Counted from the first letter of the stretch, positions 8,415 to 16,401 are shown. The stretch is 64,000 bases of DNA from Gottfriedia solisilvae (GCF_002128405.1 NZ_NETJ01000004.1:186001-250000); one strand, 5' to 3'. Notes: generated by a model not told the origin, from the sequence alone. Program-made: numbers and translations.

Positions 8415-8427
8415 ATTAGTTGGATTT

Positions 8428-9090
8428 TTATATCTGTTTTAATTCTAATCTTCTCGCGATCATTGACAAAGCATAGTTAACGATGAAATACATGAACGAT
8501 ACAATGACCAGTATTGGTACTACATATGAGCCTTTTTGTGCATATATAATTTGTCCATTATGCAATACATCAGGCAGCGCGATTACGACAGCTAGTGATG
8601 TATCTTTTAGCAAAGAGATAAATTGACTTACAAGAGGCGGTACCATTCTTCTTAAGGCTTGGGGCATTATGATATAGTGTAATGTCTGAATGTAATTTAG
8701 TCCTGAAGCACGTCCTGCTTCAATCTGTCCTTTTTCAATTGAGTTTAAGCCACTTCGAATGATTTCTGAAATCATAGCTGATTCAAAAACCGTCAATGCA
8801 GCAATAGCTGCTGCTGTTATTTCCATTTCGATTCCGATTTCAGGAAGTGCAAAATAAGTAAAGAAAATAATTAGTAATAAAGGAAGGTTACGAATCGTCT
8901 CGACAATTACGGCAAACAACTGAGAAACAACCGGAATTTTCGCATATCGAAGAGTACCTACAATACCGCCGATAATGAAACTAAGAACAATTGAAATCGC
9001 AGCAACCTTTAGAGTAACCCAAAATCCTTCTAGCAGAAATCTTAAATGGTCAGTTGTATATACTTCTATGAACGGCGCTAGAAAATCCAT
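8428..9090 (-). CDS. glnP: Amino-acid ABC transporter permease (GlnP-like)
   Basis: 220 residues, a His/Glu/Gln/Arg-type permease with about five transmembrane helices. The EAA loop near residues 125-155 reads 'GRASGLNYIQTLHYIIMPQALRRMVPPLVSQF'. It is last in a four-gene operon (ATPase, binding protein, permease, permease) whose order and lengths equal B. subtilis glnQ-glnH-glnM-glnP. It should heterodimerise with the product of the gene just upstream (12-nt gap). Specificity for glutamine or glutamate is inferred from synteny. Confidence 0.75.
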   Translation of the reverse strand: MDFLAPFIEVYTTDHLRFLLEGFWVTLKVAAISIVLSFIIGGIVGTLRYAKIPVVSQLFAVIVETIRNLPLLLIIFFTYFALPEIGIEMEITAAAIAALTVFESAMISEIIRSGLNSIEKGQIEAGRASGLNYIQTLHYIIMPQALRRMVPPLVSQFISLLKDTSLAVVIALPDVLHNGQIIYAQKGSYVVPILVIVSFMYFIVNYALSMIARRLELKQI

Positions 9091-9102
9091 CTATGCACCT
9101 CC

Positions 9103-9741
9103 TTAATTACTTCTAGCCAAGCGTTTTTCTAAAAAGGCAACGCCTAAACTTAAAGGAATCGTTATAATTAAATAAAATAACCCAACTAAAATATAGGTAT
9201 CAAAGGTTGCATAAGTCATAGCAGATATGAGATCTCCTTGATACATTAAATCTCCTCCTGCTACGACTGCTAATAATGAAGAATTCTTAACTAAATTGAT
9301 AAATTGATTGCCAAGAGGCGGGGTGACGATTTTAATCGCCTGCGGTAGTATAACCATTCTCATTGCCTGTCCGTATGTCAACCCTGTTGAACGGGCAGCT
9401 TCCATTTGCCCTTTTGGAACAGACAAAATCCCCGCACGAATAGCCTCAGCAATAAATGCCGCTGTGTAGATGGTCAATCCTATTGTTCCTGCAGTCATAC
9501 CTCCAAAGTTTCCAACTAAGAAAGTGAAAAACACGATAACCAGTACAGGTATGTTACGAATAAATTCTACATATGCCGTGCCAACCCAGTTAAGTAGCTT
9601 GAATGGAGCAATTCGCATTACAGCAATAAGTGTTCCTAGAATAAAGCTACATATTAAAGCAATTAAACTAGCAATGATAGTTATTTTTAAACCTTCCAAA
9701 AATAAATCCATATAATTCGTCAGTATCGAGAAATCAAGCAA
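9103..9741 (-). CDS. glnM: Amino-acid ABC transporter permease (GlnM-like)
   Basis: 212 residues, five hydrophobic segments, EAA motif 'AARSTGLTYGQAMRMVILPQAIKIVTPPLGNQF' near residues 120-152. It is the paralog of the downstream permease, and the two form the membrane channel. The AGGAGGAGATC ribosome binding site lies just after a stable intergenic hairpin (9761-9807) that separates it from the binding-protein gene. Confidence 0.75.
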   Translation of the reverse strand: MLDFSILTNYMDLFLEGLKITIIASLIALICSFILGTLIAVMRIAPFKLLNWVGTAYVEFIRNIPVLVIVFFTFLVGNFGGMTAGTIGLTIYTAAFIAEAIRAGILSVPKGQMEAARSTGLTYGQAMRMVILPQAIKIVTPPLGNQFINLVKNSSLLAVVAGGDLMYQGDLISAMTYATFDTYILVGLFYLIITIPLSLGVAFLEKRLARSN

Positions 9742-9760
9742 ACGATCTCCTCCTAATTAA

Positions 9761-9807
9761 TCAGGATGAGCAGGTCCGAAGCTTGCATGGACCACTGCAC
9801 ATCCTGA
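9761..9807 (-). other. Intergenic hairpin between binding-protein and permease genes
   Basis: TCAGGATG (9761-9768) pairs with CATCCTGA (9800-9807) and GGTCC (9773-9777) with GGACC (9789-9793). There is no T-run, so it is more likely an mRNA-stabilising or attenuating structure than a terminator. Such structures let the binding protein be made in excess over the permeases (family knowledge). Confidence 0.6.
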
Positions 9808-9829
9808 CGAGAATCCCGATAGTTATTAA

Positions 9830-10636
9830 TTAGTTTTTAATCCACTTATCCTTTATTTCATCGTACTTTCCTGAATCCTTTAGACTTTTTAAAGCTTTAT
9901 TTAACTCATCGACAAGCTCTTTATTGCCTTTTTTTACAGCAATTCCATAAGGCTCTTCAGTGAATGTTCCCCCTACCAATTCAAAAGAAGGATCTTCTTC
10001 TGCCATACCATATAGAATTGCGTCATCTGTCGTGAGTGCATCACCCTTTCCAGACTTTAAGGCTGTAAATGCTTCAGCATAATTTTCAAATTCAAGGACT
10101 GTTGTTTCAGGAGCCTTCTCACGAATATTGATTGCAGATGTCGAGCCTTTAACCGCAAGCACCTTCGTTCCTTTTTTTAAGTCTTCAATGCTTTTCACTT
10201 TGCTTCCTTTTTTCACAAGCAATGACTGTCCGGCATCAAAATAGACATCAGTAAAATCTACTTCCTTCTTACGTTCTTCATTAATTGTCATTGTTGCAAC
10301 AACAGCATCAACCTTTCCATTATTCAAAAGGCCAACCCTCGTTTTAGAAGTAACCTCTATGTACTCAGGCTTAACATCATCGCCAAACATTTCCTCTGTT
10401 AATGCCTTTGAAAGGTCGATATCAAATCCTTCTACATCACCTGTTGAAGGATTTTTCAATCCAAACAAACGAGTATCATGTTTTACGCCAAACACAATTT
10501 TTTTATCTTCTTTGATTTGAGAAAATACATCCTTGCTGCTTCCTTTAGAGTCCTTGTCCCCGCCGCAACCAGCAAGAAAACTGGCCGCCATAATTGACAC
10601 AAGCGCTATTTTCATGAAATTTTTTGTTTTAAACAT
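9830..10636 (-). CDS. glnH: Glutamine/glutamate-type substrate-binding lipoprotein
   Basis: 268 residues. The lipoprotein signal peptide has its lipobox at FLAGC (Cys24). The mature part is a family 3 periplasmic-binding-type domain: 'EGFDIDLSKALTEEMFG', 'NGKVDAVVATMTINEERKKEVDFTDVYFDAG' and 'EPYGIAVKKGNKEL' are the classical segments of glutamate/glutamine binding proteins. It captures the ligand outside the membrane and delivers it to the GlnM/GlnP channel. Exact ligand (Gln, Glu or Asp) is not decided by sequence. Confidence 0.8.
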   Translation of the reverse strand: MFKTKNFMKIALVSIMAASFLAGCGGDKDSKGSSKDVFSQIKEDKKIVFGVKHDTRLFGLKNPSTGDVEGFDIDLSKALTEEMFGDDVKPEYIEVTSKTRVGLLNNGKVDAVVATMTINEERKKEVDFTDVYFDAGQSLLVKKGSKVKSIEDLKKGTKVLAVKGSTSAINIREKAPETTVLEFENYAEAFTALKSGKGDALTTDDAILYGMAEEDPSFELVGGTFTEEPYGIAVKKGNKELVDELNKALKSLKDSGKYDEIKDKWIKN

Positions 10637-10652
10637 TTCCTTTTCCCTCCAA

Positions 10653-11381
10653 TTAATGATTTAATATACGGCTGAGAAATAAACGAGCCCGTTCTTCACG
10701 TGGATTCTCATAAAATTCAGCCGGAACTGCTTCCTCCAATATTCGCCCTTCATCAATAAACACAATACGGTCTGCAACCTCTCTTGCGAAACCCATTTCA
10801 TGCGTTACTACGACCATTGTCATACCTTCTTTTGCCAGGGCTTTCATAACATCAAGGACCTCCCCGATCATTTCTGGATCAAGTGCAGAGGTTGGTTCGT
10901 CGAACAGCATAATATCTGGCTTCATGGCAAGTCCGCGGGCAATTGCTACACGCTGTTGTTGACCTCCAGAAAGTTGGGAAGGATAAGATTCAGCTTTATC
11001 TAATATACCTACCTTATTAAGGTAACGACTTGCAGTTTCCTTAGCTTCTTTTTCGGATTGGCCCAAAACTTTCATTGGAGCAAGTGTAATATTTTCAAGT
11101 ACGGTTTTATGGGGATATAAATAAAAGTGCTGAAAAACCATTCCAATATTACGTCTAAGCTTATTAACATCTGCTTTTTTATCCCCTACTGAAATTCCAT
11201 TTACGGTGAGAGTTCCTTCTGAGATTGATTCCAAATGATTAATACAGCGTAACAAAGTACTCTTCCCTGATCCGGACGGACCAATTATGACAACCACCTC
11301 ACCTTTATTAATTGTTAGGTTGATATCTTTTAGGACTTGAAAAGCCCCGTAAAACTTATTCACTTGATTAAATACAATCAT
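10653..11381 (-). CDS. glnQ: Polar amino-acid ABC transporter ATPase
   Basis: 242 residues. Walker [10 protein letters not shown] at 34-42, Q-loop '[12 protein letters not shown]', signature LSGGQQQR at 137-144, Walker B 'IMLFDE' near 157-162 and the switch 'VVTHEMGFA'. All are typical of the PAAT subfamily. It is first gene of the operon, with SD TTAGGAGGTCAGG, and the binding-protein gene follows after 16 nt. B. subtilis GlnQ also has 242 residues. It powers uptake at the inner face of the membrane. Confidence 0.8.
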   Translation of the reverse strand: MIVFNQVNKFYGAFQVLKDINLTINKGEVVVIIGPSGSGKSTLLRCINHLESISEGTLTVNGISVGDKKADVNKLRRNIGMVFQHFYLYPHKTVLENITLAPMKVLGQSEKEAKETASRYLNKVGILDKAESYPSQLSGGQQQRVAIARGLAMKPDIMLFDEPTSALDPEMIGEVLDVMKALAKEGMTMVVVTHEMGFAREVADRIVFIDEGRILEEAVPAEFYENPREERARLFLSRILNH

Positions 11382-11515
11382 CCCTGACCTCCTAACAAAA
11401 AAACTATTAAACTTAGAAACTCCATTCTTGTAAATTTTGAGAACTAATTAAACTATATTCATATTGTGTCCAATACATTCGTCATAGTTTTGTCCATACT
11501 TTTCTCCAACAAAAA

Positions 11516-11533
11516 AAGCCGCTATAGCGGCTT
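11516..11533 (-). terminator. Terminator of the oxidoreductase-sigma operon
   Basis: Perfect 18-nt palindrome AAGCCGCTATAGCGGCTT, with the T-run on the minus strand (A-run 11511-11517), about 80 nt after the sigma gene. The promoter of glnQ must lie in the remaining 120 nt; I see no clear consensus there. Confidence 0.8.
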
Positions 11534-11612
11534 ATGGTTTTGAAAGACTAATGTATACCTTTATTAAATAGTAAGAAAATCATTATACAAGGAACCTTTT
11601 CATTTAAATTAC

Positions 11613-12485
11613 TTACTTTATCCTTATTTTATCTGGGTTTCTAACTAGGTAAATTCTCTTATAGCAATCTCCTGCTTTTTCAAAGCAAATGATTGTAGGA
11701 TCTTTGCCATCTACTAGTATTCCAATTTGACCATTTACCATGACTAGTTTGACTTCCGCAGAGTTAGCTTCCTTCTTCGCTACACCTGTTAAGAATGCAA
11801 TAACATGATTCTTGTTGGATAAAGGACGCAAGGCTGCCTTAACTTTGCCACCACCATCAGAAATAAGAACAATATCGTCTGTTAATAGTGAGATCAAAAC
11901 TTCTAAATTTCCAGTCCCAACGGCTTCGATAAAACGTTTTGCTAATAAGAAATCTTCTCTAATATTTGGTTTCGTATTTTGATGATCAGCTTGAATTTTT
12001 TCTTTAATTCTACTAAAGATTTTGCGGCAATTCATTTCTGTCTTGCTTAAAATATCTGCAATATTTTTGTAATCAAATTCAAAAACCTCTCGTAGAAGAA
12101 AAACTGCTCTTTCAACAGGAGTTAGTTGTTCAAGTAGAACTAATAGTGCATATGAAATCGTTTCATCTAAAATGACTTTTTCCGCTGGATCTTCATGTGT
12201 GCCTTCTAATTTTAATTGAAGAATTGGTTCAGGTAACCATGGTCCAACATATACTTCCCTTTTCTTTCTTGTAGATTTTAATAAGTCCAAGCATCTATTT
12301 GTCATAACTTTACATAAAAAAGCTTTTATATTATTCGGTTCTTCGTTTGAAGTTTTACTCAGTTGGTGAATGGCAACAAAAGTATCCTGTACTAAATCCT
12401 CAGAGTCCTCGACTGATCCCAACATATGATAACCAATTGAAAATAAAAGTGGTTTATATTCAGAATATAGTATATCTATATCCAC
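11613..12485 (-). CDS. ECF41-group RNA polymerase sigma factor with SnoaL-like C-terminal domain
   Basis: 290 residues. Sigma region 2 lies at about 5-70 ('EDLVQDTFVAIHQLSK') and region 4 at about 105-165. A fused SnoaL-like domain follows from about 178. All three ECF41 signatures are present: WLPEP at 83-87, DGGGK at 210-214 and NPDK at 283-286. In this group the C-terminal domain replaces an anti-sigma factor and tunes activity. The gene lies 20 nt after an FAD oxidoreductase whose upstream region carries a perfect ECF41 promoter. The sigma factor therefore very probably activates its own operon. The inducing signal is unknown. Confidence 0.92.
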   Translation of the reverse strand: MDIDILYSEYKPLLFSIGYHMLGSVEDSEDLVQDTFVAIHQLSKTSNEEPNNIKAFLCKVMTNRCLDLLKSTRKKREVYVGPWLPEPILQLKLEGTHEDPAEKVILDETISYALLVLLEQLTPVERAVFLLREVFEFDYKNIADILSKTEMNCRKIFSRIKEKIQADHQNTKPNIREDFLLAKRFIEAVGTGNLEVLISLLTDDIVLISDGGGKVKAALRPLSNKNHVIAFLTGVAKKEANSAEVKLVMVNGQIGILVDGKDPTIICFEKAGDCYKRIYLVRNPDKIRIK

Positions 12486-12505
12486 GAAGTCTCTTCCCTT
12501 CTGTT

Positions 12506-13804
12506 CTATAAATGTTGAAATGCTAATTTCTTTTCTAGTAGTTTCGTAGCATTTTTAACACTACTTAGTGACGCACTCAAAAGTATTTCTTTATCTCCTA
12601 CCCAATCTCCTGCAATATACAAGCCCTCTATCCCAATTTCATCTGCTTCTACTATATTTTCTCTTGGTTTTTTTATTGCATTGGAAACGACTATCTTCGG
12701 AAGAAAACGACGCGAGACAATATAATTTCTCCACCCAGGTTGGATTACATCTAGAAAACATTCTAGTTCATATTCATCATTTTGTGCTTCAGTTTCAATC
12801 ATGGAATCTAAATACTTCATCACATGTACTACAATTTGACCAGGCTCATCTGAAAGCTTTGCTACTGTTGAATGATTTGAAAAATACCATGGATTTTCCA
12901 CACCTAATGCTAAATTTGTTTTAGGATTTGGAAGACCAGACATGACAAGATCTAAACAAGCTGCACGAACCGGTATCATTTGATCTACTTTTTTACGAAA
13001 AGATTCCGATGCCTTCTCACCTACAAGTTTCATTAAGTCATGTGGATTAATTGTTGAAACTATACTACGTGATTTCATCATTTGCCCATCTTTTAACGAA
13101 ATTGTTAATTCAGGATATTCACCTGAAATTTTACTAGCGACTGCTTTCTTTTGAATTGTGACCCCTACTTCTTTCGCCCTACTGATCAGATTATTAACAA
13201 TTGTTTGCCAACCTTCATTCAAATACAATACACTTGTTCCTCTTAATTGACTAATTGCTACACGAGCACTGATTAGTTCAGGGTTATTTGAATATGTGGA
13301 TAACCGAACAAATGTATAAATTAAGTCTTTCACCTTGTTACTTGATAGTGCAGTAGATAGATACTGCTTTAAACTTATTCCATTTAAAGGGTCTAACTCC
13401 ATTTTACGTATATGACGATAAAAACGGATAAATTCCATTTTCTCTTTCCACTTCAAATGGCTACCAAGAAATAAATTCACTATATCTACTACGTTCATTT
13501 TTTCATTATCTTTTCCAAACACAAATGCTCCGCCGCTTAATTTAGGCGATTTACCTGTAATATTGACTCCAACCTCATTAAATACCTCAAGTGTATCTGT
13601 AAAAAGTGCATGTGGGCCTAAATTCACATGAGCTTTTCCTAAATTATTCGAGATGCCCCTTCCACCTAAATTACCTCCTTTTTCTAGCACCAATACTTTT
13701 TTCCCCTCTTGTGCTAACAAAATAGATGCTGTTAATCCAGCTATTCCGCCACCTAATATGACAACATCCCATTTTACGCCTGTAATATCTTCTGTCGAAT
13801 ACAT
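12506..13804 (-). CDS. FAD/NAD(P)-dependent oxidoreductase (amine oxidase / phytoene desaturase-like), ECF41 target
   Basis: 432 residues. The N-terminal dinucleotide-binding motif GGGIAG is at 18-23, followed by 'EKGGNLGGRG', the GG-doublet motif of the amine oxidase/phytoene desaturase superfamily. A C-terminal FAD motif 'GIEGLYIAGDWVG' lies near residues 395-407. Substrate is unknown. ECF41 sigma factors are typically encoded beside such an oxidoreductase, a carboxymuconolactone decarboxylase or an epimerase, which are their targets. Here the oxidoreductase comes first, and the sigma gene is co-transcribed 20 nt later. Confidence 0.85.
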   Translation of the reverse strand: MYSTEDITGVKWDVVILGGGIAGLTASILLAQEGKKVLVLEKGGNLGGRGISNNLGKAHVNLGPHALFTDTLEVFNEVGVNITGKSPKLSGGAFVFGKDNEKMNVVDIVNLFLGSHLKWKEKMEFIRFYRHIRKMELDPLNGISLKQYLSTALSSNKVKDLIYTFVRLSTYSNNPELISARVAISQLRGTSVLYLNEGWQTIVNNLISRAKEVGVTIQKKAVASKISGEYPELTISLKDGQMMKSRSIVSTINPHDLMKLVGEKASESFRKKVDQMIPVRAACLDLVMSGLPNPKTNLALGVENPWYFSNHSTVAKLSDEPGQIVVHVMKYLDSMIETEAQNDEYELECFLDVIQPGWRNYIVSRRFLPKIVVSNAIKKPRENIVEADEIGIEGLYIAGDWVGDKEILLSASLSSVKNATKLLEKKLAFQHL

Positions 13805-13839
13805 ATTTCTTCACCCTTTCCTCTTATCTCATTACTTAA

Positions 13840-13866
13840 GACGAATAGCGCAAGGAATTTGTGACA
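13840..13866 (-). promoter_or_regulatory. ECF41 promoter, TGTCACA-N16-CGTC
   Basis: Read on the minus strand, TGTCACA (13860-13866) is followed after exactly 16 nt by CGTC (13840-13843). The start codon of the oxidoreductase is 36 nt further downstream. Motif and spacing equal the published ECF41 consensus, and the only ECF41 gene in the window is the second gene of this operon. Confidence 0.9.
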
Positions 13867-13910
13867 AAACAGAAATAAAAAGAATGACGAAATTTTTTCC
13901 TGAAATTACT

Positions 13911-13960
13911 TTGACAGATAGAGTAATCATTGTTAGTATTACTCTATCAGATAGAATAAT
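13911..13960 (+). promoter_or_regulatory. padR promoter with overlapping operator dyads
   Basis: TTGACA (13911-13916), 17 nt, TAGTAT (13934-13939). It is overlaid by an 11-bp inverted repeat GATAGAGTAAT (13917-13927) / ATTACTCTATC (13938-13948). A second palindrome, TCTATC-A-GATAGA (13943-13955), overlaps the right arm. This is the expected position for autorepression by the PadR protein encoded 20 nt downstream. Confidence 0.75.
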
Positions 13961-13979
13961 ATGTTTTAGAAGGTGAATT

Positions 13980-14306
13980 ATGGTTAGAAGTGATATCATA
14001 CGTGGTCATTTGGACTCAATTATATTGAGGCTTATTTTTGAGAAGGATCGATATGGTTACGAAATTTCTCAAGAAATCGGCTTACGTACAAATAATCGAT
14101 TCCAAATTAAAGAAGCTACTCTTTACGCCGTTTTTCAACGCCTAGAGAAAAAAGAACTAGTCGAGCCTTATTTCGGTGACATTACTCACGGTGGAAAACG
14201 AAAGTATTACAAAATTACATCATTAGGTAAAGCATATTTAAATGAATTAGCAAAAGAATGGCAGGAAGTAAAAGAAATTATTGATTTATTTATGGAGGAC
14301 TTGTGA
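13980..14306 (+). CDS. PadR family transcriptional regulator
   Basis: 108 residues, one winged-helix domain. 'GHLDSIILRLIFEKDRYGYEISQEI' near residues 9-33, 'EATLYAVFQRLEKKELVEPYF' near 45-65 and 'GGKRKYYKITSLGKAYL' near 71-87 are the standard PadR elements, with a short C-terminal dimerisation helix. It is the first gene of a three-gene operon with two membrane proteins; the next start overlaps its stop (TGATG). PadR operons with permease-prefix proteins usually respond to cell-envelope stress or drugs; the signal here is unknown. Confidence 0.88.
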   Translation: MVRSDIIRGHLDSIILRLIFEKDRYGYEISQEIGLRTNNRFQIKEATLYAVFQRLEKKELVEPYFGDITHGGKRKYYKITSLGKAYLNELAKEWQEVKEIIDLFMEDL

Positions 14307-14710
14307 TGAAAAAAATCAAAAATCATATTGAAGAATTATTTAAAGAAATTCCTAGAACACAAGAATCGGAACTAGTAAAACAAGAAATTATTCAAAACTT
14401 AGAAGAAAAAGTAATCTATTTAATGGAAAATGGTAAGGAAGAAGAAGATGCAATAAATAAAGCAATTGTTGAATTCGGAGATATAGATGAACTAAAAAAA
14501 GAGCTAGGGGTTAAGAATCCCGATCAAAAAAAGAGTAAATTAGCAAAACTAAACTTAGCTTATTCACTTTGTGGTAGTGGACTTTTAATTGCACTTTTCC
14601 TATTTATTAATTTTTACTATACACCAAATACGATATGGTTTGTTTATCCCACATTTGGTCTACTTTGGTGGCCACTTTCAATGTACTTTTATTGGCAACG
14701 AAATAAGTGA
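14306..14710 (+). CDS. Membrane protein with permease-prefix (DUF1700-like) helical domain
   Basis: About 134 residues. Residues 1-75 form the helical 'permease prefix' seen next to PadR genes ('EEKVIYLMENGKEEEDAINKAIVEFGDIDELKKEL'). The C-terminal part holds two transmembrane helices separated by 'TPNTIWFVYPTFGLLWWP', the same unit that is repeated four times in the next gene. The ATG at 14306 overlaps the padR stop, so translation is coupled; GGAGG precedes it. It could sequester or signal to PadR, which is inference. Confidence 0.75.
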   Translation: MKKIKNHIEELFKEIPRTQESELVKQEIIQNLEEKVIYLMENGKEEEDAINKAIVEFGDIDELKKELGVKNPDQKKSKLAKLNLAYSLCGSGLLIALFLFINFYYTPNTIWFVYPTFGLLWWPLSMYFYWQRNK

Positions 14711-14720
14711 GGTGTAAATG

Positions 14721-15353
14721 ATGAAAAATTATGTTGGATTCGCCACTGCTGGTTGTATAATGAGTATGATATTTTTTATGATCGTAAATTATATTACCTC
14801 GCCTAATACACTTTGGTTTATATATCCTTGTTTTTTCCTGTTATTATGGCCTATTAGTTTATATTTTGTATTTAAAAAATCCGCAAAACAGCTTTCATTA
14901 TTTTGTAGTTTAGTACTAATTGCATTCCTTATTACTGAAAACTTAATTCATTCACCAGATTATTTATGGTTTTTCTATGCAGCTTATCCAATTATTTGGT
15001 GGCCTATATTAATGCACCTTGGAGCAAAATCAGGTTCATTACGTGTTGCAATCGTCGGTAGCTTAACAACTATAATCTACTATTCTAGTTTTAATTTTTT
15101 CGGTTCCCCAGATTACCCTTGGGCAATCTATCCTGCATTTGCTGTCATTTGGTGGCCATTAGCACTTTACCATGCAAAACGAAGAAGCTTTGTGTTCTTT
15201 TCATTCACTGCAAGTTTATTAATCAGCGTATTCTTTATTACCGTTAATATCGTATCCTCTCCAGATACAGTATGGGCTGTTTACCCAATCTTCGCAGTGA
15301 TTTGGTGGCCATTAAGTATGTATTTTTATGTTTACAAAAAGAAAAGTATCTAA
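14721..15353 (+). CDS. Membrane protein made of four repeats of a two-helix 'SPxxxWxxYP..WWP' unit
   Basis: About 210 residues, almost entirely membrane. A unit of roughly 50 residues occurs four times: 'SPNTLWFIYPCFFLLLWP', 'SPDYLWFFYAAYPIIWWP', 'SPDYPWAIYPAFAVIWWP' and 'SPDTVWAVYPIFAVIWWP', each flanked by a hydrophobic helix on either side. A fifth copy ends the preceding protein. Function is unknown. The second ATG (14721) is 6 nt after GAGGTG and is preferred over the one at 14718. It is the last gene of the padR operon. Confidence 0.7.
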   Translation: MKNYVGFATAGCIMSMIFFMIVNYITSPNTLWFIYPCFFLLLWPISLYFVFKKSAKQLSLFCSLVLIAFLITENLIHSPDYLWFFYAAYPIIWWPILMHLGAKSGSLRVAIVGSLTTIIYYSSFNFFGSPDYPWAIYPAFAVIWWPLALYHAKRRSFVFFSFTASLLISVFFITVNIVSSPDTVWAVYPIFAVIWWPLSMYFYVYKKKSI

Positions 15354-15417
15354 TTGAAATTAAGAGGCTCTTTTCTAAAAGATTGTTGCTTTTTGGATAT
15401 AAAACGACTATTACAAA

Positions 15418-15543
15418 AGTTGATTACAACGGAAGGTGCGAGACTCCTGTGGGAATAGCGGGAAGGCAGAGACCCCGGAGGCTTGCCGAGGAGGCTCAGC
15501 TCTCGCCCCACGGAAAGGGAGCAACCTGGAGTGGTAATCAACT
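15418..15543. repeat. Bacillaceae intergenic repeat element with terminal inverted repeats
   Basis: A GC-richer island bounded by AGTTGATTAC (15418-15427) and GTAATCAACT (15534-15543), a perfect 10-bp inverted repeat. An outer 9-bp pair, ATTGTTGCT (15382-15390) / AGCAACAAT (15559-15567), encloses it. The interior ('GCGAGACTCCTGTGGGA', 'GAGACCCCGGAGGC', 'GAGGAGGCTCAGC') is a sequence family I recall as scattered in intergenic regions of many Bacillaceae. Base composition is unlike the flanks. It makes spurious ORFs on both strands. It resembles a MITE or structured RNA element; which is unknown. Confidence 0.8.
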
Positions 15544-15587
15544 AACGCATTCTTAAATAGCAACAATGTAAACGAAAACAGCCAATT

Positions 15588-15622
15588 AAAAAGAGATTCT
15601 TCAATAGAAGAACCTCTTTTTT
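15588..15622. terminator. Terminator between the repeat and ywnB
   Basis: TTCTTC (15597-15602) / GAAGAA (15607-15612) extended by AAAAAGAG / CTCTTTTTT. It works for ywnB on minus and possibly for the padR operon on plus. Confidence 0.7.
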
Positions 15623-15624
15623 CA

Positions 15625-16263
15625 TTATTCAGCTTCTGAAACAAGTGTAAATCGTTGGTTAATATGTTTTGGTTTTTCGATTTCGTCTAATACTGCAATC
15701 GCATAATCTGCATAGCTAACATAACTATTACCTTTTGCATTTACAATAAAATTGTCTTTTCCTAATTGATAAGTGCCTGTTCTTTTCCCAGTTGGATCGA
15801 AATGTGCTGCTGGACTAATAAATGTCCAATTAATACTCGATTTCTGTAAGTCCTCAAGATTTTTTGTTTGGTTGGATGCAGTTGCAAAATACTCTTTAGG
15901 GAATTCAGGCGTATCAATTAAACGAGTTGTTTTTTGTTCATCTATATATAAACTTCCTGCCCCACCTACAACGATTAATCTTGTTTCATTTGTACCTTTG
16001 ATTCCTTCAATTAAAACATTCCCTGCTTCCACATGAAGATGCTCTTGGCCAACTGGTGCACCATAAGCATTTACTATAACGTCAAATTGATTAAGATCGT
16101 TTGCATGTAAGTCAAAAATCTCTTTTTCTAAAACTGAATCAATTTGACCGGCTAATTTAGAAGCATTTCTTACAATCGCTGTTACCGAATGCCCTCTTTC
16201 AATGGCTTCCTTTACTATTAGATTCCCTGCTTTACCTGTAGCTCCAATAATTCCAATTTTCAT
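15625..16263 (-). CDS. ywnB: NAD(P)-binding oxidoreductase (YwnB-like)
   Basis: 212 residues, an atypical short-chain dehydrogenase/NmrA-like Rossmann protein. The nucleotide motif GATGKAG is at 7-13, followed by 'VTAIVRNASKL'; 'VVGGAGSLY' lies near the middle. The enzyme substrate is unknown. It is paired with an Rrf2 regulator exactly as ywnB is with ywnA in B. subtilis. Two Rrf2-type dyads lie between its start and the regulator's stop codon, so it should be repressed by that regulator. Confidence 0.75.
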   Translation of the reverse strand: MKIGIIGATGKAGNLIVKEAIERGHSVTAIVRNASKLAGQIDSVLEKEIFDLHANDLNQFDVIVNAYGAPVGQEHLHVEAGNVLIEGIKGTNETRLIVVGGAGSLYIDEQKTTRLIDTPEFPKEYFATASNQTKNLEDLQKSSINWTFISPAAHFDPTGKRTGTYQLGKDNFIVNAKGNSYVSYADYAIAVLDEIEKPKHINQRFTLVSEAE

Positions 16264-16305
16264 CTTAATTTCCTCCTAAAGTATGTTGTTTAAAAATATT
16301 TTTAT

Positions 16306-16378
16306 GTTGTAACCACTTTAGTTACAACGTTATCAAAAAAATAAAACAATCCGTAGTTGTAACTAATAAGGTTACAAC
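16306..16378 (-). promoter_or_regulatory. Two Rrf2-type operators upstream of ywnB
   Basis: GTTGTAAC-N7-GTTACAAC at 16306-16328 and again at 16356-16378, both with perfect 8-bp arms and the same 7-nt spacer, 50 bp apart. The same dyad in variant form recurs upstream of the regulator gene. Confidence 0.8.
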
Positions 16379-16401
16379 TGCTTCAAAAAAAATTGAACTG
16401 T

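Noticed and set aside
12568-12924. 118-codon ORF antisense to the FAD oxidoreductase gene
   Set aside because: Shadow of a well-supported gene; no SD.
15272-15644. ORFs on both strands across the GC-richer island after the padR operon
   Set aside because: They read through the intergenic repeat element (15418-15543); no ribosome binding sites and no protein-like composition.
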